DNA of 64,000 bases from Kappaphycus alvarezii (Eukaryota; Rhodophyta; Florideophyceae; Gigartinales; Solieriaceae). The notes under the pieces were generated by a model that was not told the origin of the DNA, did not search any database, and was given only the letters and a program-made list of their open reading frames with translations. Both the position numbers and the translations under genes were made by a program. Below, piece after piece: positions 1-10,948 of this stretch; positions within the stretch are counted from its first letter, which is position 1; every line of letters begins with the position of its first letter. The stretch lies in NCBI GenBank assembly GCA_002205965.3, contig NADL03000859.1:124001-188000 (forward strand), given 5' to 3'.

Positions 1-495
1 CTGATAGTGCCACACTAGGTGGCGCCGTCCTACACTACTTAGGGTATCAACACCCTAGGAAGTCCACAGTAAACCAAAAACAAAACTCCCCGAGCCCAAG
101 TTACCTTTTTATTTCCGTGACCGGAGTAGTCCGGAAGTTCAACCTTAGCTAGGACTCCTAGTTTGTGACCGGAAATCCTAGCGCTGCATGGATCACTACA
201 GCTAGAACCTTCTAGCGTGCGGCCGGAGTAGTCGTGGCTACCCTTTTACTTGGCCAGTCCCGGAGTAGGACTGCCTACCCTATCCTTTACCCACCGCTTT
301 CCCATCCTTCATTCCCCAAAGAAAGATCCTGGAGGACCGTAGGGCATCCTCCTACGCCTATCAAGCGCGACCTACGTCAATCTATCCCGCTACTACCACG
401 TAGCTGTCTAGTCCTCCTAGACTGGTCTCCCGTGGAAGCGCCAGCTTCCGAAACTAACCACCTGTTGCGTGGTCCTCAAGGGCCATATTACTACA
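1..495 (+). repeat. Left LTR of element A (start lies outside the window)
   Basis: Positions 1-495 match 11111-11638 closely. Both copies end in ACA, and position 497 begins a TGG primer-binding site, which fixes the LTR end at 495. The right copy appears to begin about 160 bp further upstream than position 1, so this LTR is truncated by the window edge. Hairpins with 6-7 bp arms lie at 149-161, 201-216, 406-422 and 434-449. Confidence 0.85.
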
Positions 496-496
496 G

Positions 497-512
497 TGGT
501 CTCCCGACCTAG
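497..512 (+). other. Primer-binding site of element A
   Basis: TGGTCTCCCGACCTAG starts one base after the LTR end. It begins with the TGG expected for pairing to a tRNA 3' CCA. The primer tRNA cannot be named from the sequence alone. Confidence 0.6.
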
Positions 513-617
513 ATAGGCTTTTCCTCCTCCCCTCAACGCGAGCGATCAGCGGGAGCGAAACAGAAAGGCGATCCTTTCTGAAGACCCGACAGCACGAGCG
601 CGCTGCGAATCGAAAAG

Positions 618-2880
618 ATGCCTCTTGCCTCAGATGCTTCGATCCAAGGCCGTGCCTCGGATCGCCCACAACGAGGAGTTCCTCGTATCAGATATTCGAA
701 TAACGGAGAAGGTTCACGTTCTTCGCGAGTTCGTAATGGTCAGGGAATTCCTGACCCAAGACCAAGAGCCACCGCCGCTCAAGGGTTGGAAACCGCACCA
801 ACAGTTGCTGATTCACAAGCCGTTCCGGCACCGCCGGAACGTCCAACTGGGAATCCCCCAGTGCCTACAGTGGGTGACAATGGCGTCCCCACTCCCATTG
901 AGGAAATCTCTCAATCCATTCTATCTCCCGAGCTTCGCTTGGTCGAGTTCCACCTCGAGCAGATGCTCGAGGACCGCTTGGTTGCGTTCCAGGAAATCCT
1001 GGAAGAACGCTTGGAAGAGAAGGACGATTCATTCCACACCATGCTCCGCCAGGAGATGTTCGCCCTCTGCAAAGAGGAGCGTACGGTACCAGATGCTACA
1101 CAAGTTGGCCGGCTCGTCGGAGCCGCCATGGCGGATTCGCCTATCGAGCGTCAGCTCGATGAACTCAAACAACAGCTTCAGGAAGAGAGACGCAGGGTTT
1201 CGGACCTGCATGACGAACTGCGTGGGCTGAGACTCTGCAGGGATCGCTCTCCGGCATCTAGCCGGAGCCCTGTTCCGAAGAGAACAAGGTACAGACGGCG
1301 CTACAGCCCGGTCAGTGATTACCATCCGGGATATCCTGGACTCCACTGCCAACAGTGTGGCATGAGTGGACGCGCGCGGAATGTCCGTAGTGACTCCCCA
1401 GAGCGAGTCAATCGCTGGTACCAGGATCGCCTGGTCAAACAAGCCCACAAGGCAGAAGCCGAGGAGTCCTCGAACTGGATGGAAGGTAGGGAGAGAGAAG
1501 TCATTCCCCCGCACAAGGTCTGGGTTGGTCCCCGACATGAAGGCCTCAGAGAGATCCAACCGGCCGAGCCAAGCTTCGCTCGTGTCGTTTCATACCGCAG
1601 GTACCGCCTGCGCAACACAGACCAGAACATCTCTGGTACAGTGCTCGCAGACACCGGTGACCACTACAAGTGGCTCAACCATATGCTTGGCGCCCGCAAA
1701 AATTTGATGGGAAAGATCCCATCTACATCATCCCCTTCTTGTCTGCGTACAAGGTGTGCGATAACAATCGCGTAAGTGAGGGAGCCGCCCTCATCCTGTT
1801 ACCGAATTTCCTCTCGGGCGAGGCCCGAGAGCAGTTCGAATCCAACTTCGAGTTGGGAGAAGAGGGTAGTGGAGGATTCACCTCCTACCCAGGAGCCGTG
1901 CAGTTCTTGCTGCGCATATACGCCACCGATCGTACGATCGAGGCGGTCGTCGAGAACATCGACAGTCTCCGGCAGAAGCCGGAGGAAACGGAACTAGCAT
2001 TTGCTAGTCGTCTACGCAAAGCCGCGAGGTCCTGTGGAGCGGTGTAAACCGAGCAGGACCTCATCACGCGCTTGGGTAAGGGGATTCTTACCTGACTTGA
2101 AGCCGCTGCTTCAAGTTGAGCGGCAGACGTCGCAACAATCTCGGGACAACCCGAGAGCTTTCCTCGACTTTGTCGAGAAGGCAACCGCCATCGGGGATGC
2201 TCACAGAGCCCTCATACAGAGGCAGCACACGCTGCCAAGGTCATCCCGAAGAGCTATAGCCCTGTCGGTGAACTCAATCGATGAGGGACATCCCTCACAA
2301 GAGCGTCGTCGCAAGACCGCTCACCTCCAGGGCGATACAGTGTTCGCACTTCAGTCGTACTAGGAGGTTACCTCCTCCCAAGTGTTCGACTCGGCCACCG
2401 AGTTCGATTCGCACCGGACACGCCCGCATCAGGAAAGGCCTGACTCTGCGCTTGCCGTGATTACGGCTCGTAATCCGCGACTACTGTCATGGGCATCGCT
2501 TAACCAAGATCCAGAAGCCTGGTTGGGTAACATCTGAGGATCAACCCTCAGACATTTGTTTCGAGTGTTACAAGTTGGGACATCGCCGTCCCAACTGTCC
2601 AGATCAGGGACGCCCTGATTCCGACTCTCACTTCGCAAGGGTCGTCCGCGACAACTACAACAAGTTTTCGAGGCAGCAGAAGGATTTACTTCGCGCCGTA
2701 GAAAGAGCGCCGCGCTTCCTTACCGAGGACGGAAAAGGCCCGTCCTATGTTCAAGACACCCCACTGGCACCGCCGGTGAGGTCGAAATCACCATCGAGGG
2801 AATCCTCGATATTGACAAGGAAGGATGACCGTCATGTCTCCTTCTCGGAATCTGAGACTCCGACGCAGTCGGAAAAATAG
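618..2880 (+). pseudogene. Element A gag (matrix/capsid region, zinc knuckle), frame-shifted
   Basis: An ATG at 618 (AAGATGC) opens a 385-codon frame rich in Arg, Ser and Glu, with a long charged, probably coiled-coil stretch at about residues 105-205 and an SR-rich part near 215-235. Capsid-like sequence continues in a second frame from about 1670 (motifs PQKFDGKDP, FLSGEAREQFE) and a third frame from about 2090 (GFLPDLKPLL), so at least two indels separate the pieces. A perfect CCHC zinc knuckle (CFECYKLGHRRPNC, CX2CX4HX4C) lies at 2557-2598. Gag packages the element RNA into virus-like particles; this copy cannot make the whole protein in one frame. Confidence 0.75.
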
Positions 2881-3011
2881 AAGGGGTCCCGCCACAAGCG
2901 AAGCCCCTGGCGGAACCCCCTCCCTCAGGGGAACAGTCGGGCAATCACGACTCTAAACCAACACAGGTAGGGATCCTACCTCGGCCTTACGGGCTCTCTC
3001 GCCACATCACT

Positions 3012-3644
3012 GTGGAGGAGTATCGAGCAGATCCTATCTGCTATCTATCGCGCTACAACTACGAGGTGGTCGCAGAAATTGTGGACGCCCCAAATACGCT
3101 CAACGCGTACAACACCGTGTTCGACACCGGTGCAGGACCAAATTTAGTCAAGGCAGCTTGCCTGCCTCAAGAGGTTGTTGCTAACGCCAACCGAAATCGA
3201 GAGATAGTTAACCTATCTAGCGCTTCAAATCACCGTCTGAAGACGATGGGAATCGTAGTACTGTCGCTACGAGTCGGGGACCTGCTCTGCAGGCAACCCT
3301 TTGTAGTCATCGAGGAACTCGGCGCTGATGCCATACTTGGCACCACCTTCATCGACCGGCGTGTGGAACTTATCCACATCCGTCGTCGAGAAGTGGTCCT
3401 CCGTAGCGGAGCTACAGTGCGGATACATAGAGACCCGCATTGGTTCCGTTCCGTCGCTGTTCGACGGGGACCGAAACCATTCTTCGAGGAAGTGCCTCGA
3501 AATAAGATCGTGCGGACTACCCGCCGATTCCTCCTGCCTCCGCAATCTGAGACAGTGGTGGAAGTTCAAGCTTCCCCTAACAGGAGATGTCCTGCTAGAG
3601 ACCTATCCAAGGTTGTATCGCAAGACTCAGGTCAGCCTGAGTAA
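3012..3644 (+). pseudogene. Element A aspartic protease
   Basis: The frame contains the retropepsin active-site motif as FDTGAGPNLV near 3119-3148 and a downstream hydrophobic ILGTTF motif near 3333, the usual pair for a gypsy protease (flap and second strand). It would cleave Gag and Pol inside the particle. The protease frame differs from the RT frame that follows, so a frameshift lies around 3500-3640, unless gag-pro and pol were originally joined by recoding. No ATG start is expected for this internal pol domain. Confidence 0.75.
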
Positions 3645-4650
3645 TGGAATTGCTTCGCTCAAGCCAAAAGAATCGTTCGTTGTGAACGTCGCGAACTTTT
3701 CGACCGAAACGCGCGTTCTGGCAGAAGGCCAGATTGTAGGGTACGCATCCGCGATGCCCGATACTGTACTCGAGGTCACCCTCGACGAGAAGACACCCGG
3801 CCGTGTAAACAATTCCGCGCCGCAAAGCTTCGGCACCGCCGAAGAGAAACTTGGGGTGGATGACGTTGACTTGTCCCATCTCACCCTCGCAGTGCAAGCC
3901 AAGATACGAGCAATGCTCGTGAAGCATGAGACTATGTGGTCAGGCCACTTAGGAAAAATCCGGGCTACCGAACACCGAATCGACCTCGTACCTGGGTCAG
4001 TCCCAGTACGCTCACACCCTTACCGTGCAGGCCCCAAGGCCCGCGAGACGGAAGAGAAAGAAGTCAAGCGAATGCTTGACGCGAAGGTGATTGAGCCCGA
4101 TCAATCGGAATTCGCCAGCTCAGTAGTGCTGGTGCCCAAACCGGATGGGAGCAGACGGTTCTGCATAGAATACCGGAAGCTCAACGCCCTCACGGTCAAG
4201 GACAGCTATCCGTTGCCCCGCATGGATGAATGCCTAGACTCGCCAGGTGAGGCGACGGTATTTACCGCCTTAGACTGTAACTGCGGTTACTGGCAAATAA
4301 CTATCCGCGAAGCGGACAAGGACAACACAGAATTCGTCTGTCATGAAGGCTGTTTCCGGTTCTACCGGATGTCTTTCGGGCTGTGCAATGCACCAGCCAC
4401 GTTCCAATGCACTGTAGATATCCTACTGGCACGATACAAGTGGAATACTTGTTTAGTATACTTGGATGATATCATCATTTTCTCCAAGTCGATCGAGGAA
4501 CACCTCGATCATGTCGACGAAGTACTCACGGTACCGGAATTCAGGGGTATCCCTGAAGTTGAAGAAATGCACGTGGTTCACAACCACTGTCAACTACCTC
4601 GACCATGTGATACGGCCGGGTAACTCGAGGTTGCATCGAAGAACATCGAA
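3645..4650 (+). pseudogene. Element A reverse transcriptase
   Basis: RT motifs run in order: SSVVLVPKPDGSRRFC, FTALDCNCGYWQI (first catalytic Asp), RMSFGLCNAPATFQ, and CLVYLDDIIIFS with the catalytic YLDD at 4459-4470. All three metal-binding aspartates are present. Around 4540 the frame slips: the conserved follow-up (GVSLKLKKC, VNYLDHVIRPG) is read in the +1 frame up to about 4623, then the original frame resumes as LEVASKNIEAVKGFTP after a TAA at 4621. The slip coincides with a 7-bp hairpin at 4540-4557. Confidence 0.88.
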
Positions 4651-4653
4651 GCA

Positions 4654-5319
4654 GTGAAGGGCTTCACCCCACAGCTTTCGCAAACGCAACTGAGGAGCTT
4701 CCTCGGTCTCTGCAACGTATATCGGAGATCCTTCCCGAACTTTTCCCGAGTGGCAGCGCCACCCAACAAGCTATTGAAGAAGGGAAATCCCTTCCAACTT
4801 CCGGAGCTTGACTCCGTGCAACTGGAAGCATTCGCTTCCTTGAAGCAGGCCCTCATCGAGTCGCCTGTGTTGAGGTTACCTCAACCTGGATTACCATACT
4901 CGGTCGATACCGACGCGTGTGATGAACAAGTAGGATGTGATCTACTTCAGACCCATGAGGATGGCATTCGCCATCCAATCGGCTATTGGAGCCGATCACT
5001 CGGCCCCGCCGAGAGGAACTACACGAAGAGCGAGAAGGAATGCCTTGCTGTTGTTTGGGCCGTGCAAATGCTCCGCCCGTACCTCGAACAGGAATATTTT
5101 CAACTGTTCACAGATCACCAGGCATTACGCTGGTTGATGACGCCCACCGACACCACCGGTCGGTTGGCCTGTTGGAGGCTATGCCTCCTCGAATTCGACT
5201 TCACCCTTGGTTACAGAAAAGGGGTGAAGAACAAAGTAGCAGATGCTATGTCAAGGTTACACACCGACGGCGAGACAGACTTCGCCGGAGATTGGGAAGT
5301 ACCTTGCTTCCTCGTGTAA
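4654..5319 (+). pseudogene. Element A RNase H and RT connection domain
   Basis: The connection segment (LRSFLGLCNVYRRSFPNFS) is followed by the gypsy RNase H core: SVDTDACDEQVG, IGYWSRSL, ERNYTKSEKECLAVVWA and FTDHQALRWL, ending with ADAMSRL. The acidic active-site positions (D in DTDA, E in EKE, D in TDH) are present. It would remove the RNA template during reverse transcription. The frame is the same as RT and integrase; a TAA at 5317 separates it from the integrase. Three hairpins stand back to back within its coding sequence at 4959-4976, 4978-4996 and 4999-5013. Confidence 0.88.
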
Positions 5320-5367
5320 TCTGACGGGGACCCGTCAGGGTCACCCGCCTATCCGACAGGAACAGGC

Positions 5368-6561
5368 TTGAGCCAGCTCCTCAGCTCAGCAAGGATATCC
5401 TTGCCCTTACCCCGAACCTTTCAAAGGGAGGTTCTTCGCTGCAAGACACCTGCACATAATCCAGTCGTCGACATGGATTTAGACGACATCGACTGTGAAG
5501 ACAGTCGCAACGAGGGCTTGACCTCGTTCGATCCAATCTCGGCAACCGAGCCAGCACGTGAGCTGCAACCGCTCACGACGGAGGAAATCCTCCGTGAACA
5601 AGAGAAGGACTCCTTCTGTCAAGAGTTAAAGGACGCCTTCACAGACGATGAACGTAAAGTCAGGGACTTTACGATTGCCCAGAGTGGCCTGGTCGTTCGA
5701 CTTTCGAAAGTCGATGAAAAGATGCAAATCTACGTGCCTGCATCGTTGCGTCCGCGACTGCTGATGAGATCGTACTACGCAAAAGTGTCTGGGCATCCCG
5801 GAGGATCACGCATGTACATGACTTTATGTCGTACATTCTATTGGCACAGCATGGCGCTGGACGTCTACAACACCGTTCGCCAGTGCTCAAGCTGCGCGAA
5901 GGAACATATCGCTCTTAGGAAGCACGCAAACTTTCCCAAACTATTCCAGGCCTCGAGTCCTCTCGAGTTTGTGGGGATCGATATCCTCGGTCCACTTCCA
6001 AGGACATTCTTGGGCTACCGCTGTCTGTTAGTTATCACAAATAGGTTTTCCAAGCTGGTTCGAACTGTCGCGCTACGCAGAGTAACTGCTGTGGCGATCA
6101 CCAAAGCCTTCTGCGGAGAATGGGTGTTTACATACGGGAGTCCCGTATACCTACTGTCTGACAACGGAGGGCAGTTTGCCAGCAAGTTCTTTAAGAGCAT
6201 ATGCTCTGTCCTAGGCACGCGTCACCTATTTACGACAGCCTACCATCCGCAGACCAATGGTCAGACGGAGAGATTTAACAGGACAATCCTGTCAGCGTTG
6301 CGTCACTTTTGCAGTGAGCACGGGAGGGACTGGGATCATTACCATCCCTCTGTAATCTAAGGTTACAACAATAAAGTGCATCGGGAAACCGGTCACAGTC
6401 CGTTTGAGCTACTGCTCAGCCGTCCACCAACCCCGCTTGGTCTGGCGCAAGTGAGGACGATTAACCTCGGGGATTTTCACCCGAGTCAAGTGAAGCGTCG
6501 CTTCCATGACCGCTTAAAGGCCATGTTGGCAACTTCAAGGAAAAGAATGAGCAAACCTTAG
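5368..6561 (+). pseudogene. Element A integrase (zinc-binding and DDE core)
   Basis: The HHCC zinc module (GHPGGSRMYMTL, CSSCAKEH) precedes the core with FVGIDILGPL (first D), LLSDNGGQF (second D) and PQTNGQTERFN (catalytic E), so the DDE triad is intact. In-frame stops sit at 6358 (TAA, in the conserved stretch before GYNNKVHRETG) and 6559 (TAG). The domain inserts the cDNA into host chromatin. Frame and order continue directly from RNase H. Confidence 0.88.
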
Positions 6562-6591
6562 GACGCATACAAGCGAGGCTATGATAGCCGC

Positions 6592-7407
6592 TTGAGAGTA
6601 AGCACTGAGAATATCTCAGTGGGTGACTCGGTCGTCGTGAGCCGCTGGCGAACGAAGAGCGACGAGCCAAACGCACCGACGAATGAACCGGTCGACAACT
6701 TACCGGAGCACAAGCTCCGCACGAAATCGCTGGGACCATACCCAGTTGTGAGGACATCCTCACACACAGTCACGATCCTGCGAGATGGACTCGAGGATAC
6801 TGCGTCGCGAGACCGTATCGCAAAGGCACCCACTCGGTCGCTGCCAAGTACAGGGGTATCGGGAACTCTCGATACTGAAGAAAATAAGGAAAACCCTGAT
6901 TCAGGACCTAAATCCGCGTCCCCTCCTCAGGAAGGGACGGAAGACTCTCAGGAATCGCCTGAACCAATAAAGATGAAGGGACAAACCCTCACCGTCGATC
7001 AAGAACAAGAAGCCCCGCTTCTTCGATTAGGCCAGAGGGACACGCCCTCGAACGCTGGTGAAGCGTCACGCGAAGCGCCGCTTCGTCGCTCATCCCGCCT
7101 TGCTGCGCAAGGACAGGAACAAACGAGGATAACTCGGATGACTGAGAATAATCCCGAGTCGGCAACGCCGACTACGGAAAGAAATGAGGGCAACCTCAGT
7201 CAAGAACCAGGTAACTTAGGTCCGTACGCGTTCGATCGGATTATAGATCACGATCTTGATAGCGGGCTGTACCGCGTCCGCTGGACGAACTACTCGTCTA
7301 GTGAGGATACCCGGGAACATAGGTCGTCCATCCCTTTCAATGCCGTAGCACAGTACCACCGGCGTAAAAGACTGAGGCCCCCTCAGTATTACCCTTCGTC
7401 CGCCTGA
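6592..7407 (+). pseudogene. Element A integrase C-terminus with divergent chromodomain
   Basis: The first 60 codons carry the integrase C-terminal barrel (SVGDSVVVSRW, LGPYPVVRTSS). A Glu/Ser/Pro-rich linker follows. Codons for residues encoded at about 7225-7371 read as a chromodomain: YAFDRIIDHDLDSGLYRVRW, then TNYSSSEDT. Trp and Tyr at the WxxY positions of the methyl-lysine cage are present, but the usual TWEP segment is replaced by TREH, so binding may be altered. In chromoviruses this domain steers integration toward marked chromatin. The frame ends at a TGA after 7404. Confidence 0.7.
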
Positions 7408-8603
7408 CGAAAAAAGATATTGGAACAAGGGTAGCCTTGTTACTTGGCTAAGCCAAATAGACGTCAAGGATATCTCGACTACACAGTACCACCCAGTTGT
7501 TCCTGGGTAGGTGAACTACGCCTACCAAGAAGGTAGACGGGGAAGAGTGTCTGCTCCCCAAACAGGAATCCCGTGTCGACCACGCAGGGGGAGAATAGCC
7601 TCCCCACCGCTATTACAATTGGGAATTCCAAAATCCTGTTGGGAGCCGAACTTCGGCCTTTGAAACGACAGACCGGGACAAAACGATCACGTGGAAATTA
7701 GGCGACTCGCGCCTACCACTCGAGATAGCTCTAGTGATATTCTCAACTTAAGGTGAGCTGGTAAATATTCCCCCGCCCAACGCAATCCTTGGCAAAAAAA
7801 TACTGAAGCGATACGACCGCCCACTCTCTATTAGGTATCCCAATACATTAGTACGAACCGACGTGCAGCCTGGCTCTTAATTGGAGGAAAAAACGCCTCC
7901 AGAAGGAAGACGAGCCTCCTTATGTCCGAAAAAGGCTCCACGCGCCGTTGTGATACACACGAGAACCCTCGTGACAATTTGGAATGGGACGCCCCATTCT
8001 CTGTCAAGGCAAAGCTCATCCTTGCCCTCTTGAACCAGGTCCCCTGGTCTAAAGTGTGCAATCAACCGGGACTGCACTGCCCTTTATCAGGACTCCTGAT
8101 TTCTTCTAGGTTGGGGAAATCACCCCCCCAACTTATGTTCAACCAGCTTGGCTGGCTAACATCGTGTTGCTCCGCCCCACGTTGGATGGGAGAACCCATC
8201 CCGCAAACCACTACACAGTGACTACTATTGCTCACTGCATACCCAGGTAACCTGGACTACGATTATAGACAATAGAAGAGACCAATATCGCCGCGACGGC
8301 TACCGTACGCCGGCAGACAAATTACTGAGCAATCACAGTACATCAACAACCGTCTCACGAACTCTTCGTGCAGGCGCAGACCAACATCTGTTGGTACTGT
8401 AACAGTCCCTACGGAATGTTCCAAGGGAACCGATGGCACCAACAAGGATAACCTTGTTACAACTCTGTTGGGAATGACTCAACCCGAGATGCTTTATTAA
8501 CTATTCAGGTTAGCCTGGATCTACAAGTTCTACTCTAGTTATCCAACTATGAGGGAACAGGGAAGGCTACTTCTCACAAGACAAATCCGGGACACCAGGT
8601 CTT
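7408..8603 (+). other. Element A post-pol spacer without sense coding
   Basis: No sense ORF or known domain is visible between the chromodomain and the antisense ORF. The sequence is rich in perfect short hairpins, for example 7982-7999, 8086-8100 and 8184-8201 with 7-bp arms. This may be untranslated RNA, the promoter/terminator side of the antisense ORF, or captured sequence. Confidence 0.5.
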
Positions 8604-10073
8604 TTATTCAACTGCGTGTGGGCTATCTCCATACCAACCACTGCGAAGCCTGACTACACGTCGGCTACGCCTGGCCTTCTTGGCATTACCGCCAGACCGG
8701 GGAGTATTCTCCCTCCCCTCTTCAACCAGGTCGTCATCACCGACCACCGCTGGGAGGACAACATCCCTCCCCTTTACCAGGATATCTTGGAGCAATTCCA
8801 GGAGACCAACAATGATCAATCGTCCTGGATGACCGTTGCGTGCAAGCGCTTCGAGAAACGCCGGGCCCCACCGGTTGAATGCCATAGTACCAAGGATTCT
8901 CTCAGCTTGTTTGTACTCCTCACGGTAACACCCCCGTTGAGCTACGGTCGGGAAGCTGCCCGACCCAATGGACTGTCCGAACGCCCCCGCCACCCCTGTC
9001 TGGCGGCCTTCTTGCGGCAACGACCGCAAATTATCCGTCAAGCGAGGACCCCTATCGTCACGGGGAATCAAACCGCTTGGACTACGTGGGGTGAGCCCCT
9101 CAGGAGGGCTACTCGGAGCCCAGATCGCTGGACTAAACTCGAACCAGTCTCCACAAGCATAGACTAGTGTACTCATGTCCTGAGTTTCCGGAAGGACCCG
9201 GTTCATCGCAGGAACCTGTGACCAGTGTATCTGGTCAACAAAGTACAGCAGGGCGCTGGCATCGGCGCGGTCCACCGCTGTCGATTGAGGAAGCAACGAT
9301 TACAGGCCGATGTTCCTCGCACCGTCTACAGTTGCGGGCGGAAGGTAGTATAGCCTACCTCGACGCGCTTCATAGATCAGCTCTATGACGCAATTATGTA
9401 TCCATTCGGATACAATGACATTCCACGAGAAATCCTCGTCATTTGCGTACGGGCCTGCAATGTCCAATCCGCGGTACGCAATGAACAAGGGAGTCTCTGG
9501 TAAGAAGCCGTTCGGAACTTCCTACTTGTTCCACCAGACAGGGAATGGCACGTACTTGTCACCCAGCGCCGCTGGGTCAATAATATCCGCTTCGCGGTTA
9601 TGATAGCTCACAAATACTCGGTGAGAATGGCGCATCTTCCTTTCGAATTTGCGATCCGGAGGACCGGGGTAGTAGTCCCGGTCAGCGCGAATGCTGACAG
9701 CACGCCGCAACGCCGCGCGCCCCTCAAGGAGCCTTCGCTCCTTCCCGAACAACAGGGCTGCGGACTGATAACCGTCGCATTCCATGTCGTCCTTAGTTAA
9801 CGAGGCAATCCTCGTTGCATACGGTGCTTCGGTTGCGCAACGCGCAAACACAATGTTGAGGCCTTCCTCGACCGCAAAACGGAGGTCAAAGTACTGACCC
9901 CGACGACGAGCACAGGACACCAGCCTGTCTAAACGACGCTGACTAACAGCGTTGCTGTCAAAACGGATTAACCAGTCTTTGCTGGTTGTCATCGCCCGAG
10001 GAATACCCGGTGCGGCATGGGAAAGATAACCTGCCCTTTCGGCGGAACCCGCCTCAGGAAGAAGCCCTGACAT
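8604..10073 (-). pseudogene. Long antisense ORF of element A, two internal stops, function unknown
   Basis: On the minus strand an ATG at 10073 starts a frame that runs 490 codons to a TAA at 8604, interrupted only by TAG at 9522-9524 and TAA at 9300-9302; all three open pieces (183, 73 and 231 codons) lie in the same frame. An in-frame TAA lies 36 nt before the ATG, so this is the first possible start. The product would be soluble, mixed charge, Arg-rich at about residues 50-135 and basic at the end (KKARRSRRVVRLRSG). No known motif is recognised. Antisense ORFs in the same position, between pol and the 3' LTR, are known from some plant gypsy elements such as Grande; homology to those is not claimed. 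Confidence 0.55.
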
Positions 10074-10948
10074 GAAGCTGAAATGGAGGAAGGAGGAAAC
10101 GGGTTGTTAGACTGAGGACGGGGCGGCGGTAAGCAAGAGGACGCGCCGGATGAAATCGCTGTGCGGAACACTCGGGCTATTCGGGTTTGTGTTCTGGGGA
10201 GAGTGATGGAACTCTCCAAACCCACCAGGAGTCCTGGTTGTAAAGCGGTTCACCGAAAAGTGATACTGTATTTTTCGAGGGATATGCCCTTTTCCTGGGG
10301 AGTGCCCAGATAAGACGGTGAATGAAAATTAATTTTACCAGTCAATTCACGGGGGGGTGGCCGGGAAAACCCGACCAGCAAGGCGCTCCCTCTAATTGAT
10401 CGGGTCACCCGATCCGAGCTTTTGGAAATCAACGGCCGCCCGAAAACCGGGCGCGCCCCACAACGGATTCTTACCAGGATTACCTGGTATGTCTTGGATG
10501 ACCCCGCAGGAACACGGGTTCGAGGAATATGGAACAGCGGAACAACTGCTCCACAGGGGATCACCCGACGACGGTATAATGTCTAGTAGCAGAAGCTACT
10601 ATTTGGATTTACAGTTAAGCGTTGCTAACCGGGTCCAGCCAGGATCACCTGGCTCAACGCAAAGTTTTAAGAGGATGGGGTTACCCAACCCCCATACCTC
10701 GTCAATATTGTCAAGGAACCCCTTGACCGTTTATAGGCCCTACACGAGACGACGTGTAACTATCATTGCTAGTTCGGCAACCGAAGTACTGGCTTGCCAC
10801 GAAATTGGGAAACCCCAACTGCGTTATGACCTTACGATATTATAATTTGCTACGGACTAATGTGCGCGGTACCACATCCCGACCAGGCTCCCTGGTCTGT
10901 CTTTCTCGCGTTACTCGTACTACGTACTCGACGCTGGGTGAGGGAGCA
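10074..10948 (+). other. Element A 3' spacer with candidate polypurine tract
   Basis: No credible ORF. Hairpins continue, for example 10398-10414 with 7-bp arms. The purine-rich GGGTGAGGGAGCA at 10936-10948 directly precedes TGTGGGAACC, the proposed start of the right LTR, and is the best candidate for the plus-strand primer. Confidence 0.45.

Noticed and set aside
8616-9167. Plus-strand frame of 183 codons in the 3' part of element A
   Set aside because: It overlaps the longer minus-strand frame of about 490 codons and carries no motif; treated as its shadow.
9300-9524. Reassigned stop codons as explanation for the interrupted frames in element A
   Set aside because: Both TAA and TAG occur, other frames in the window end at such codons normally, and decay is the simpler explanation.
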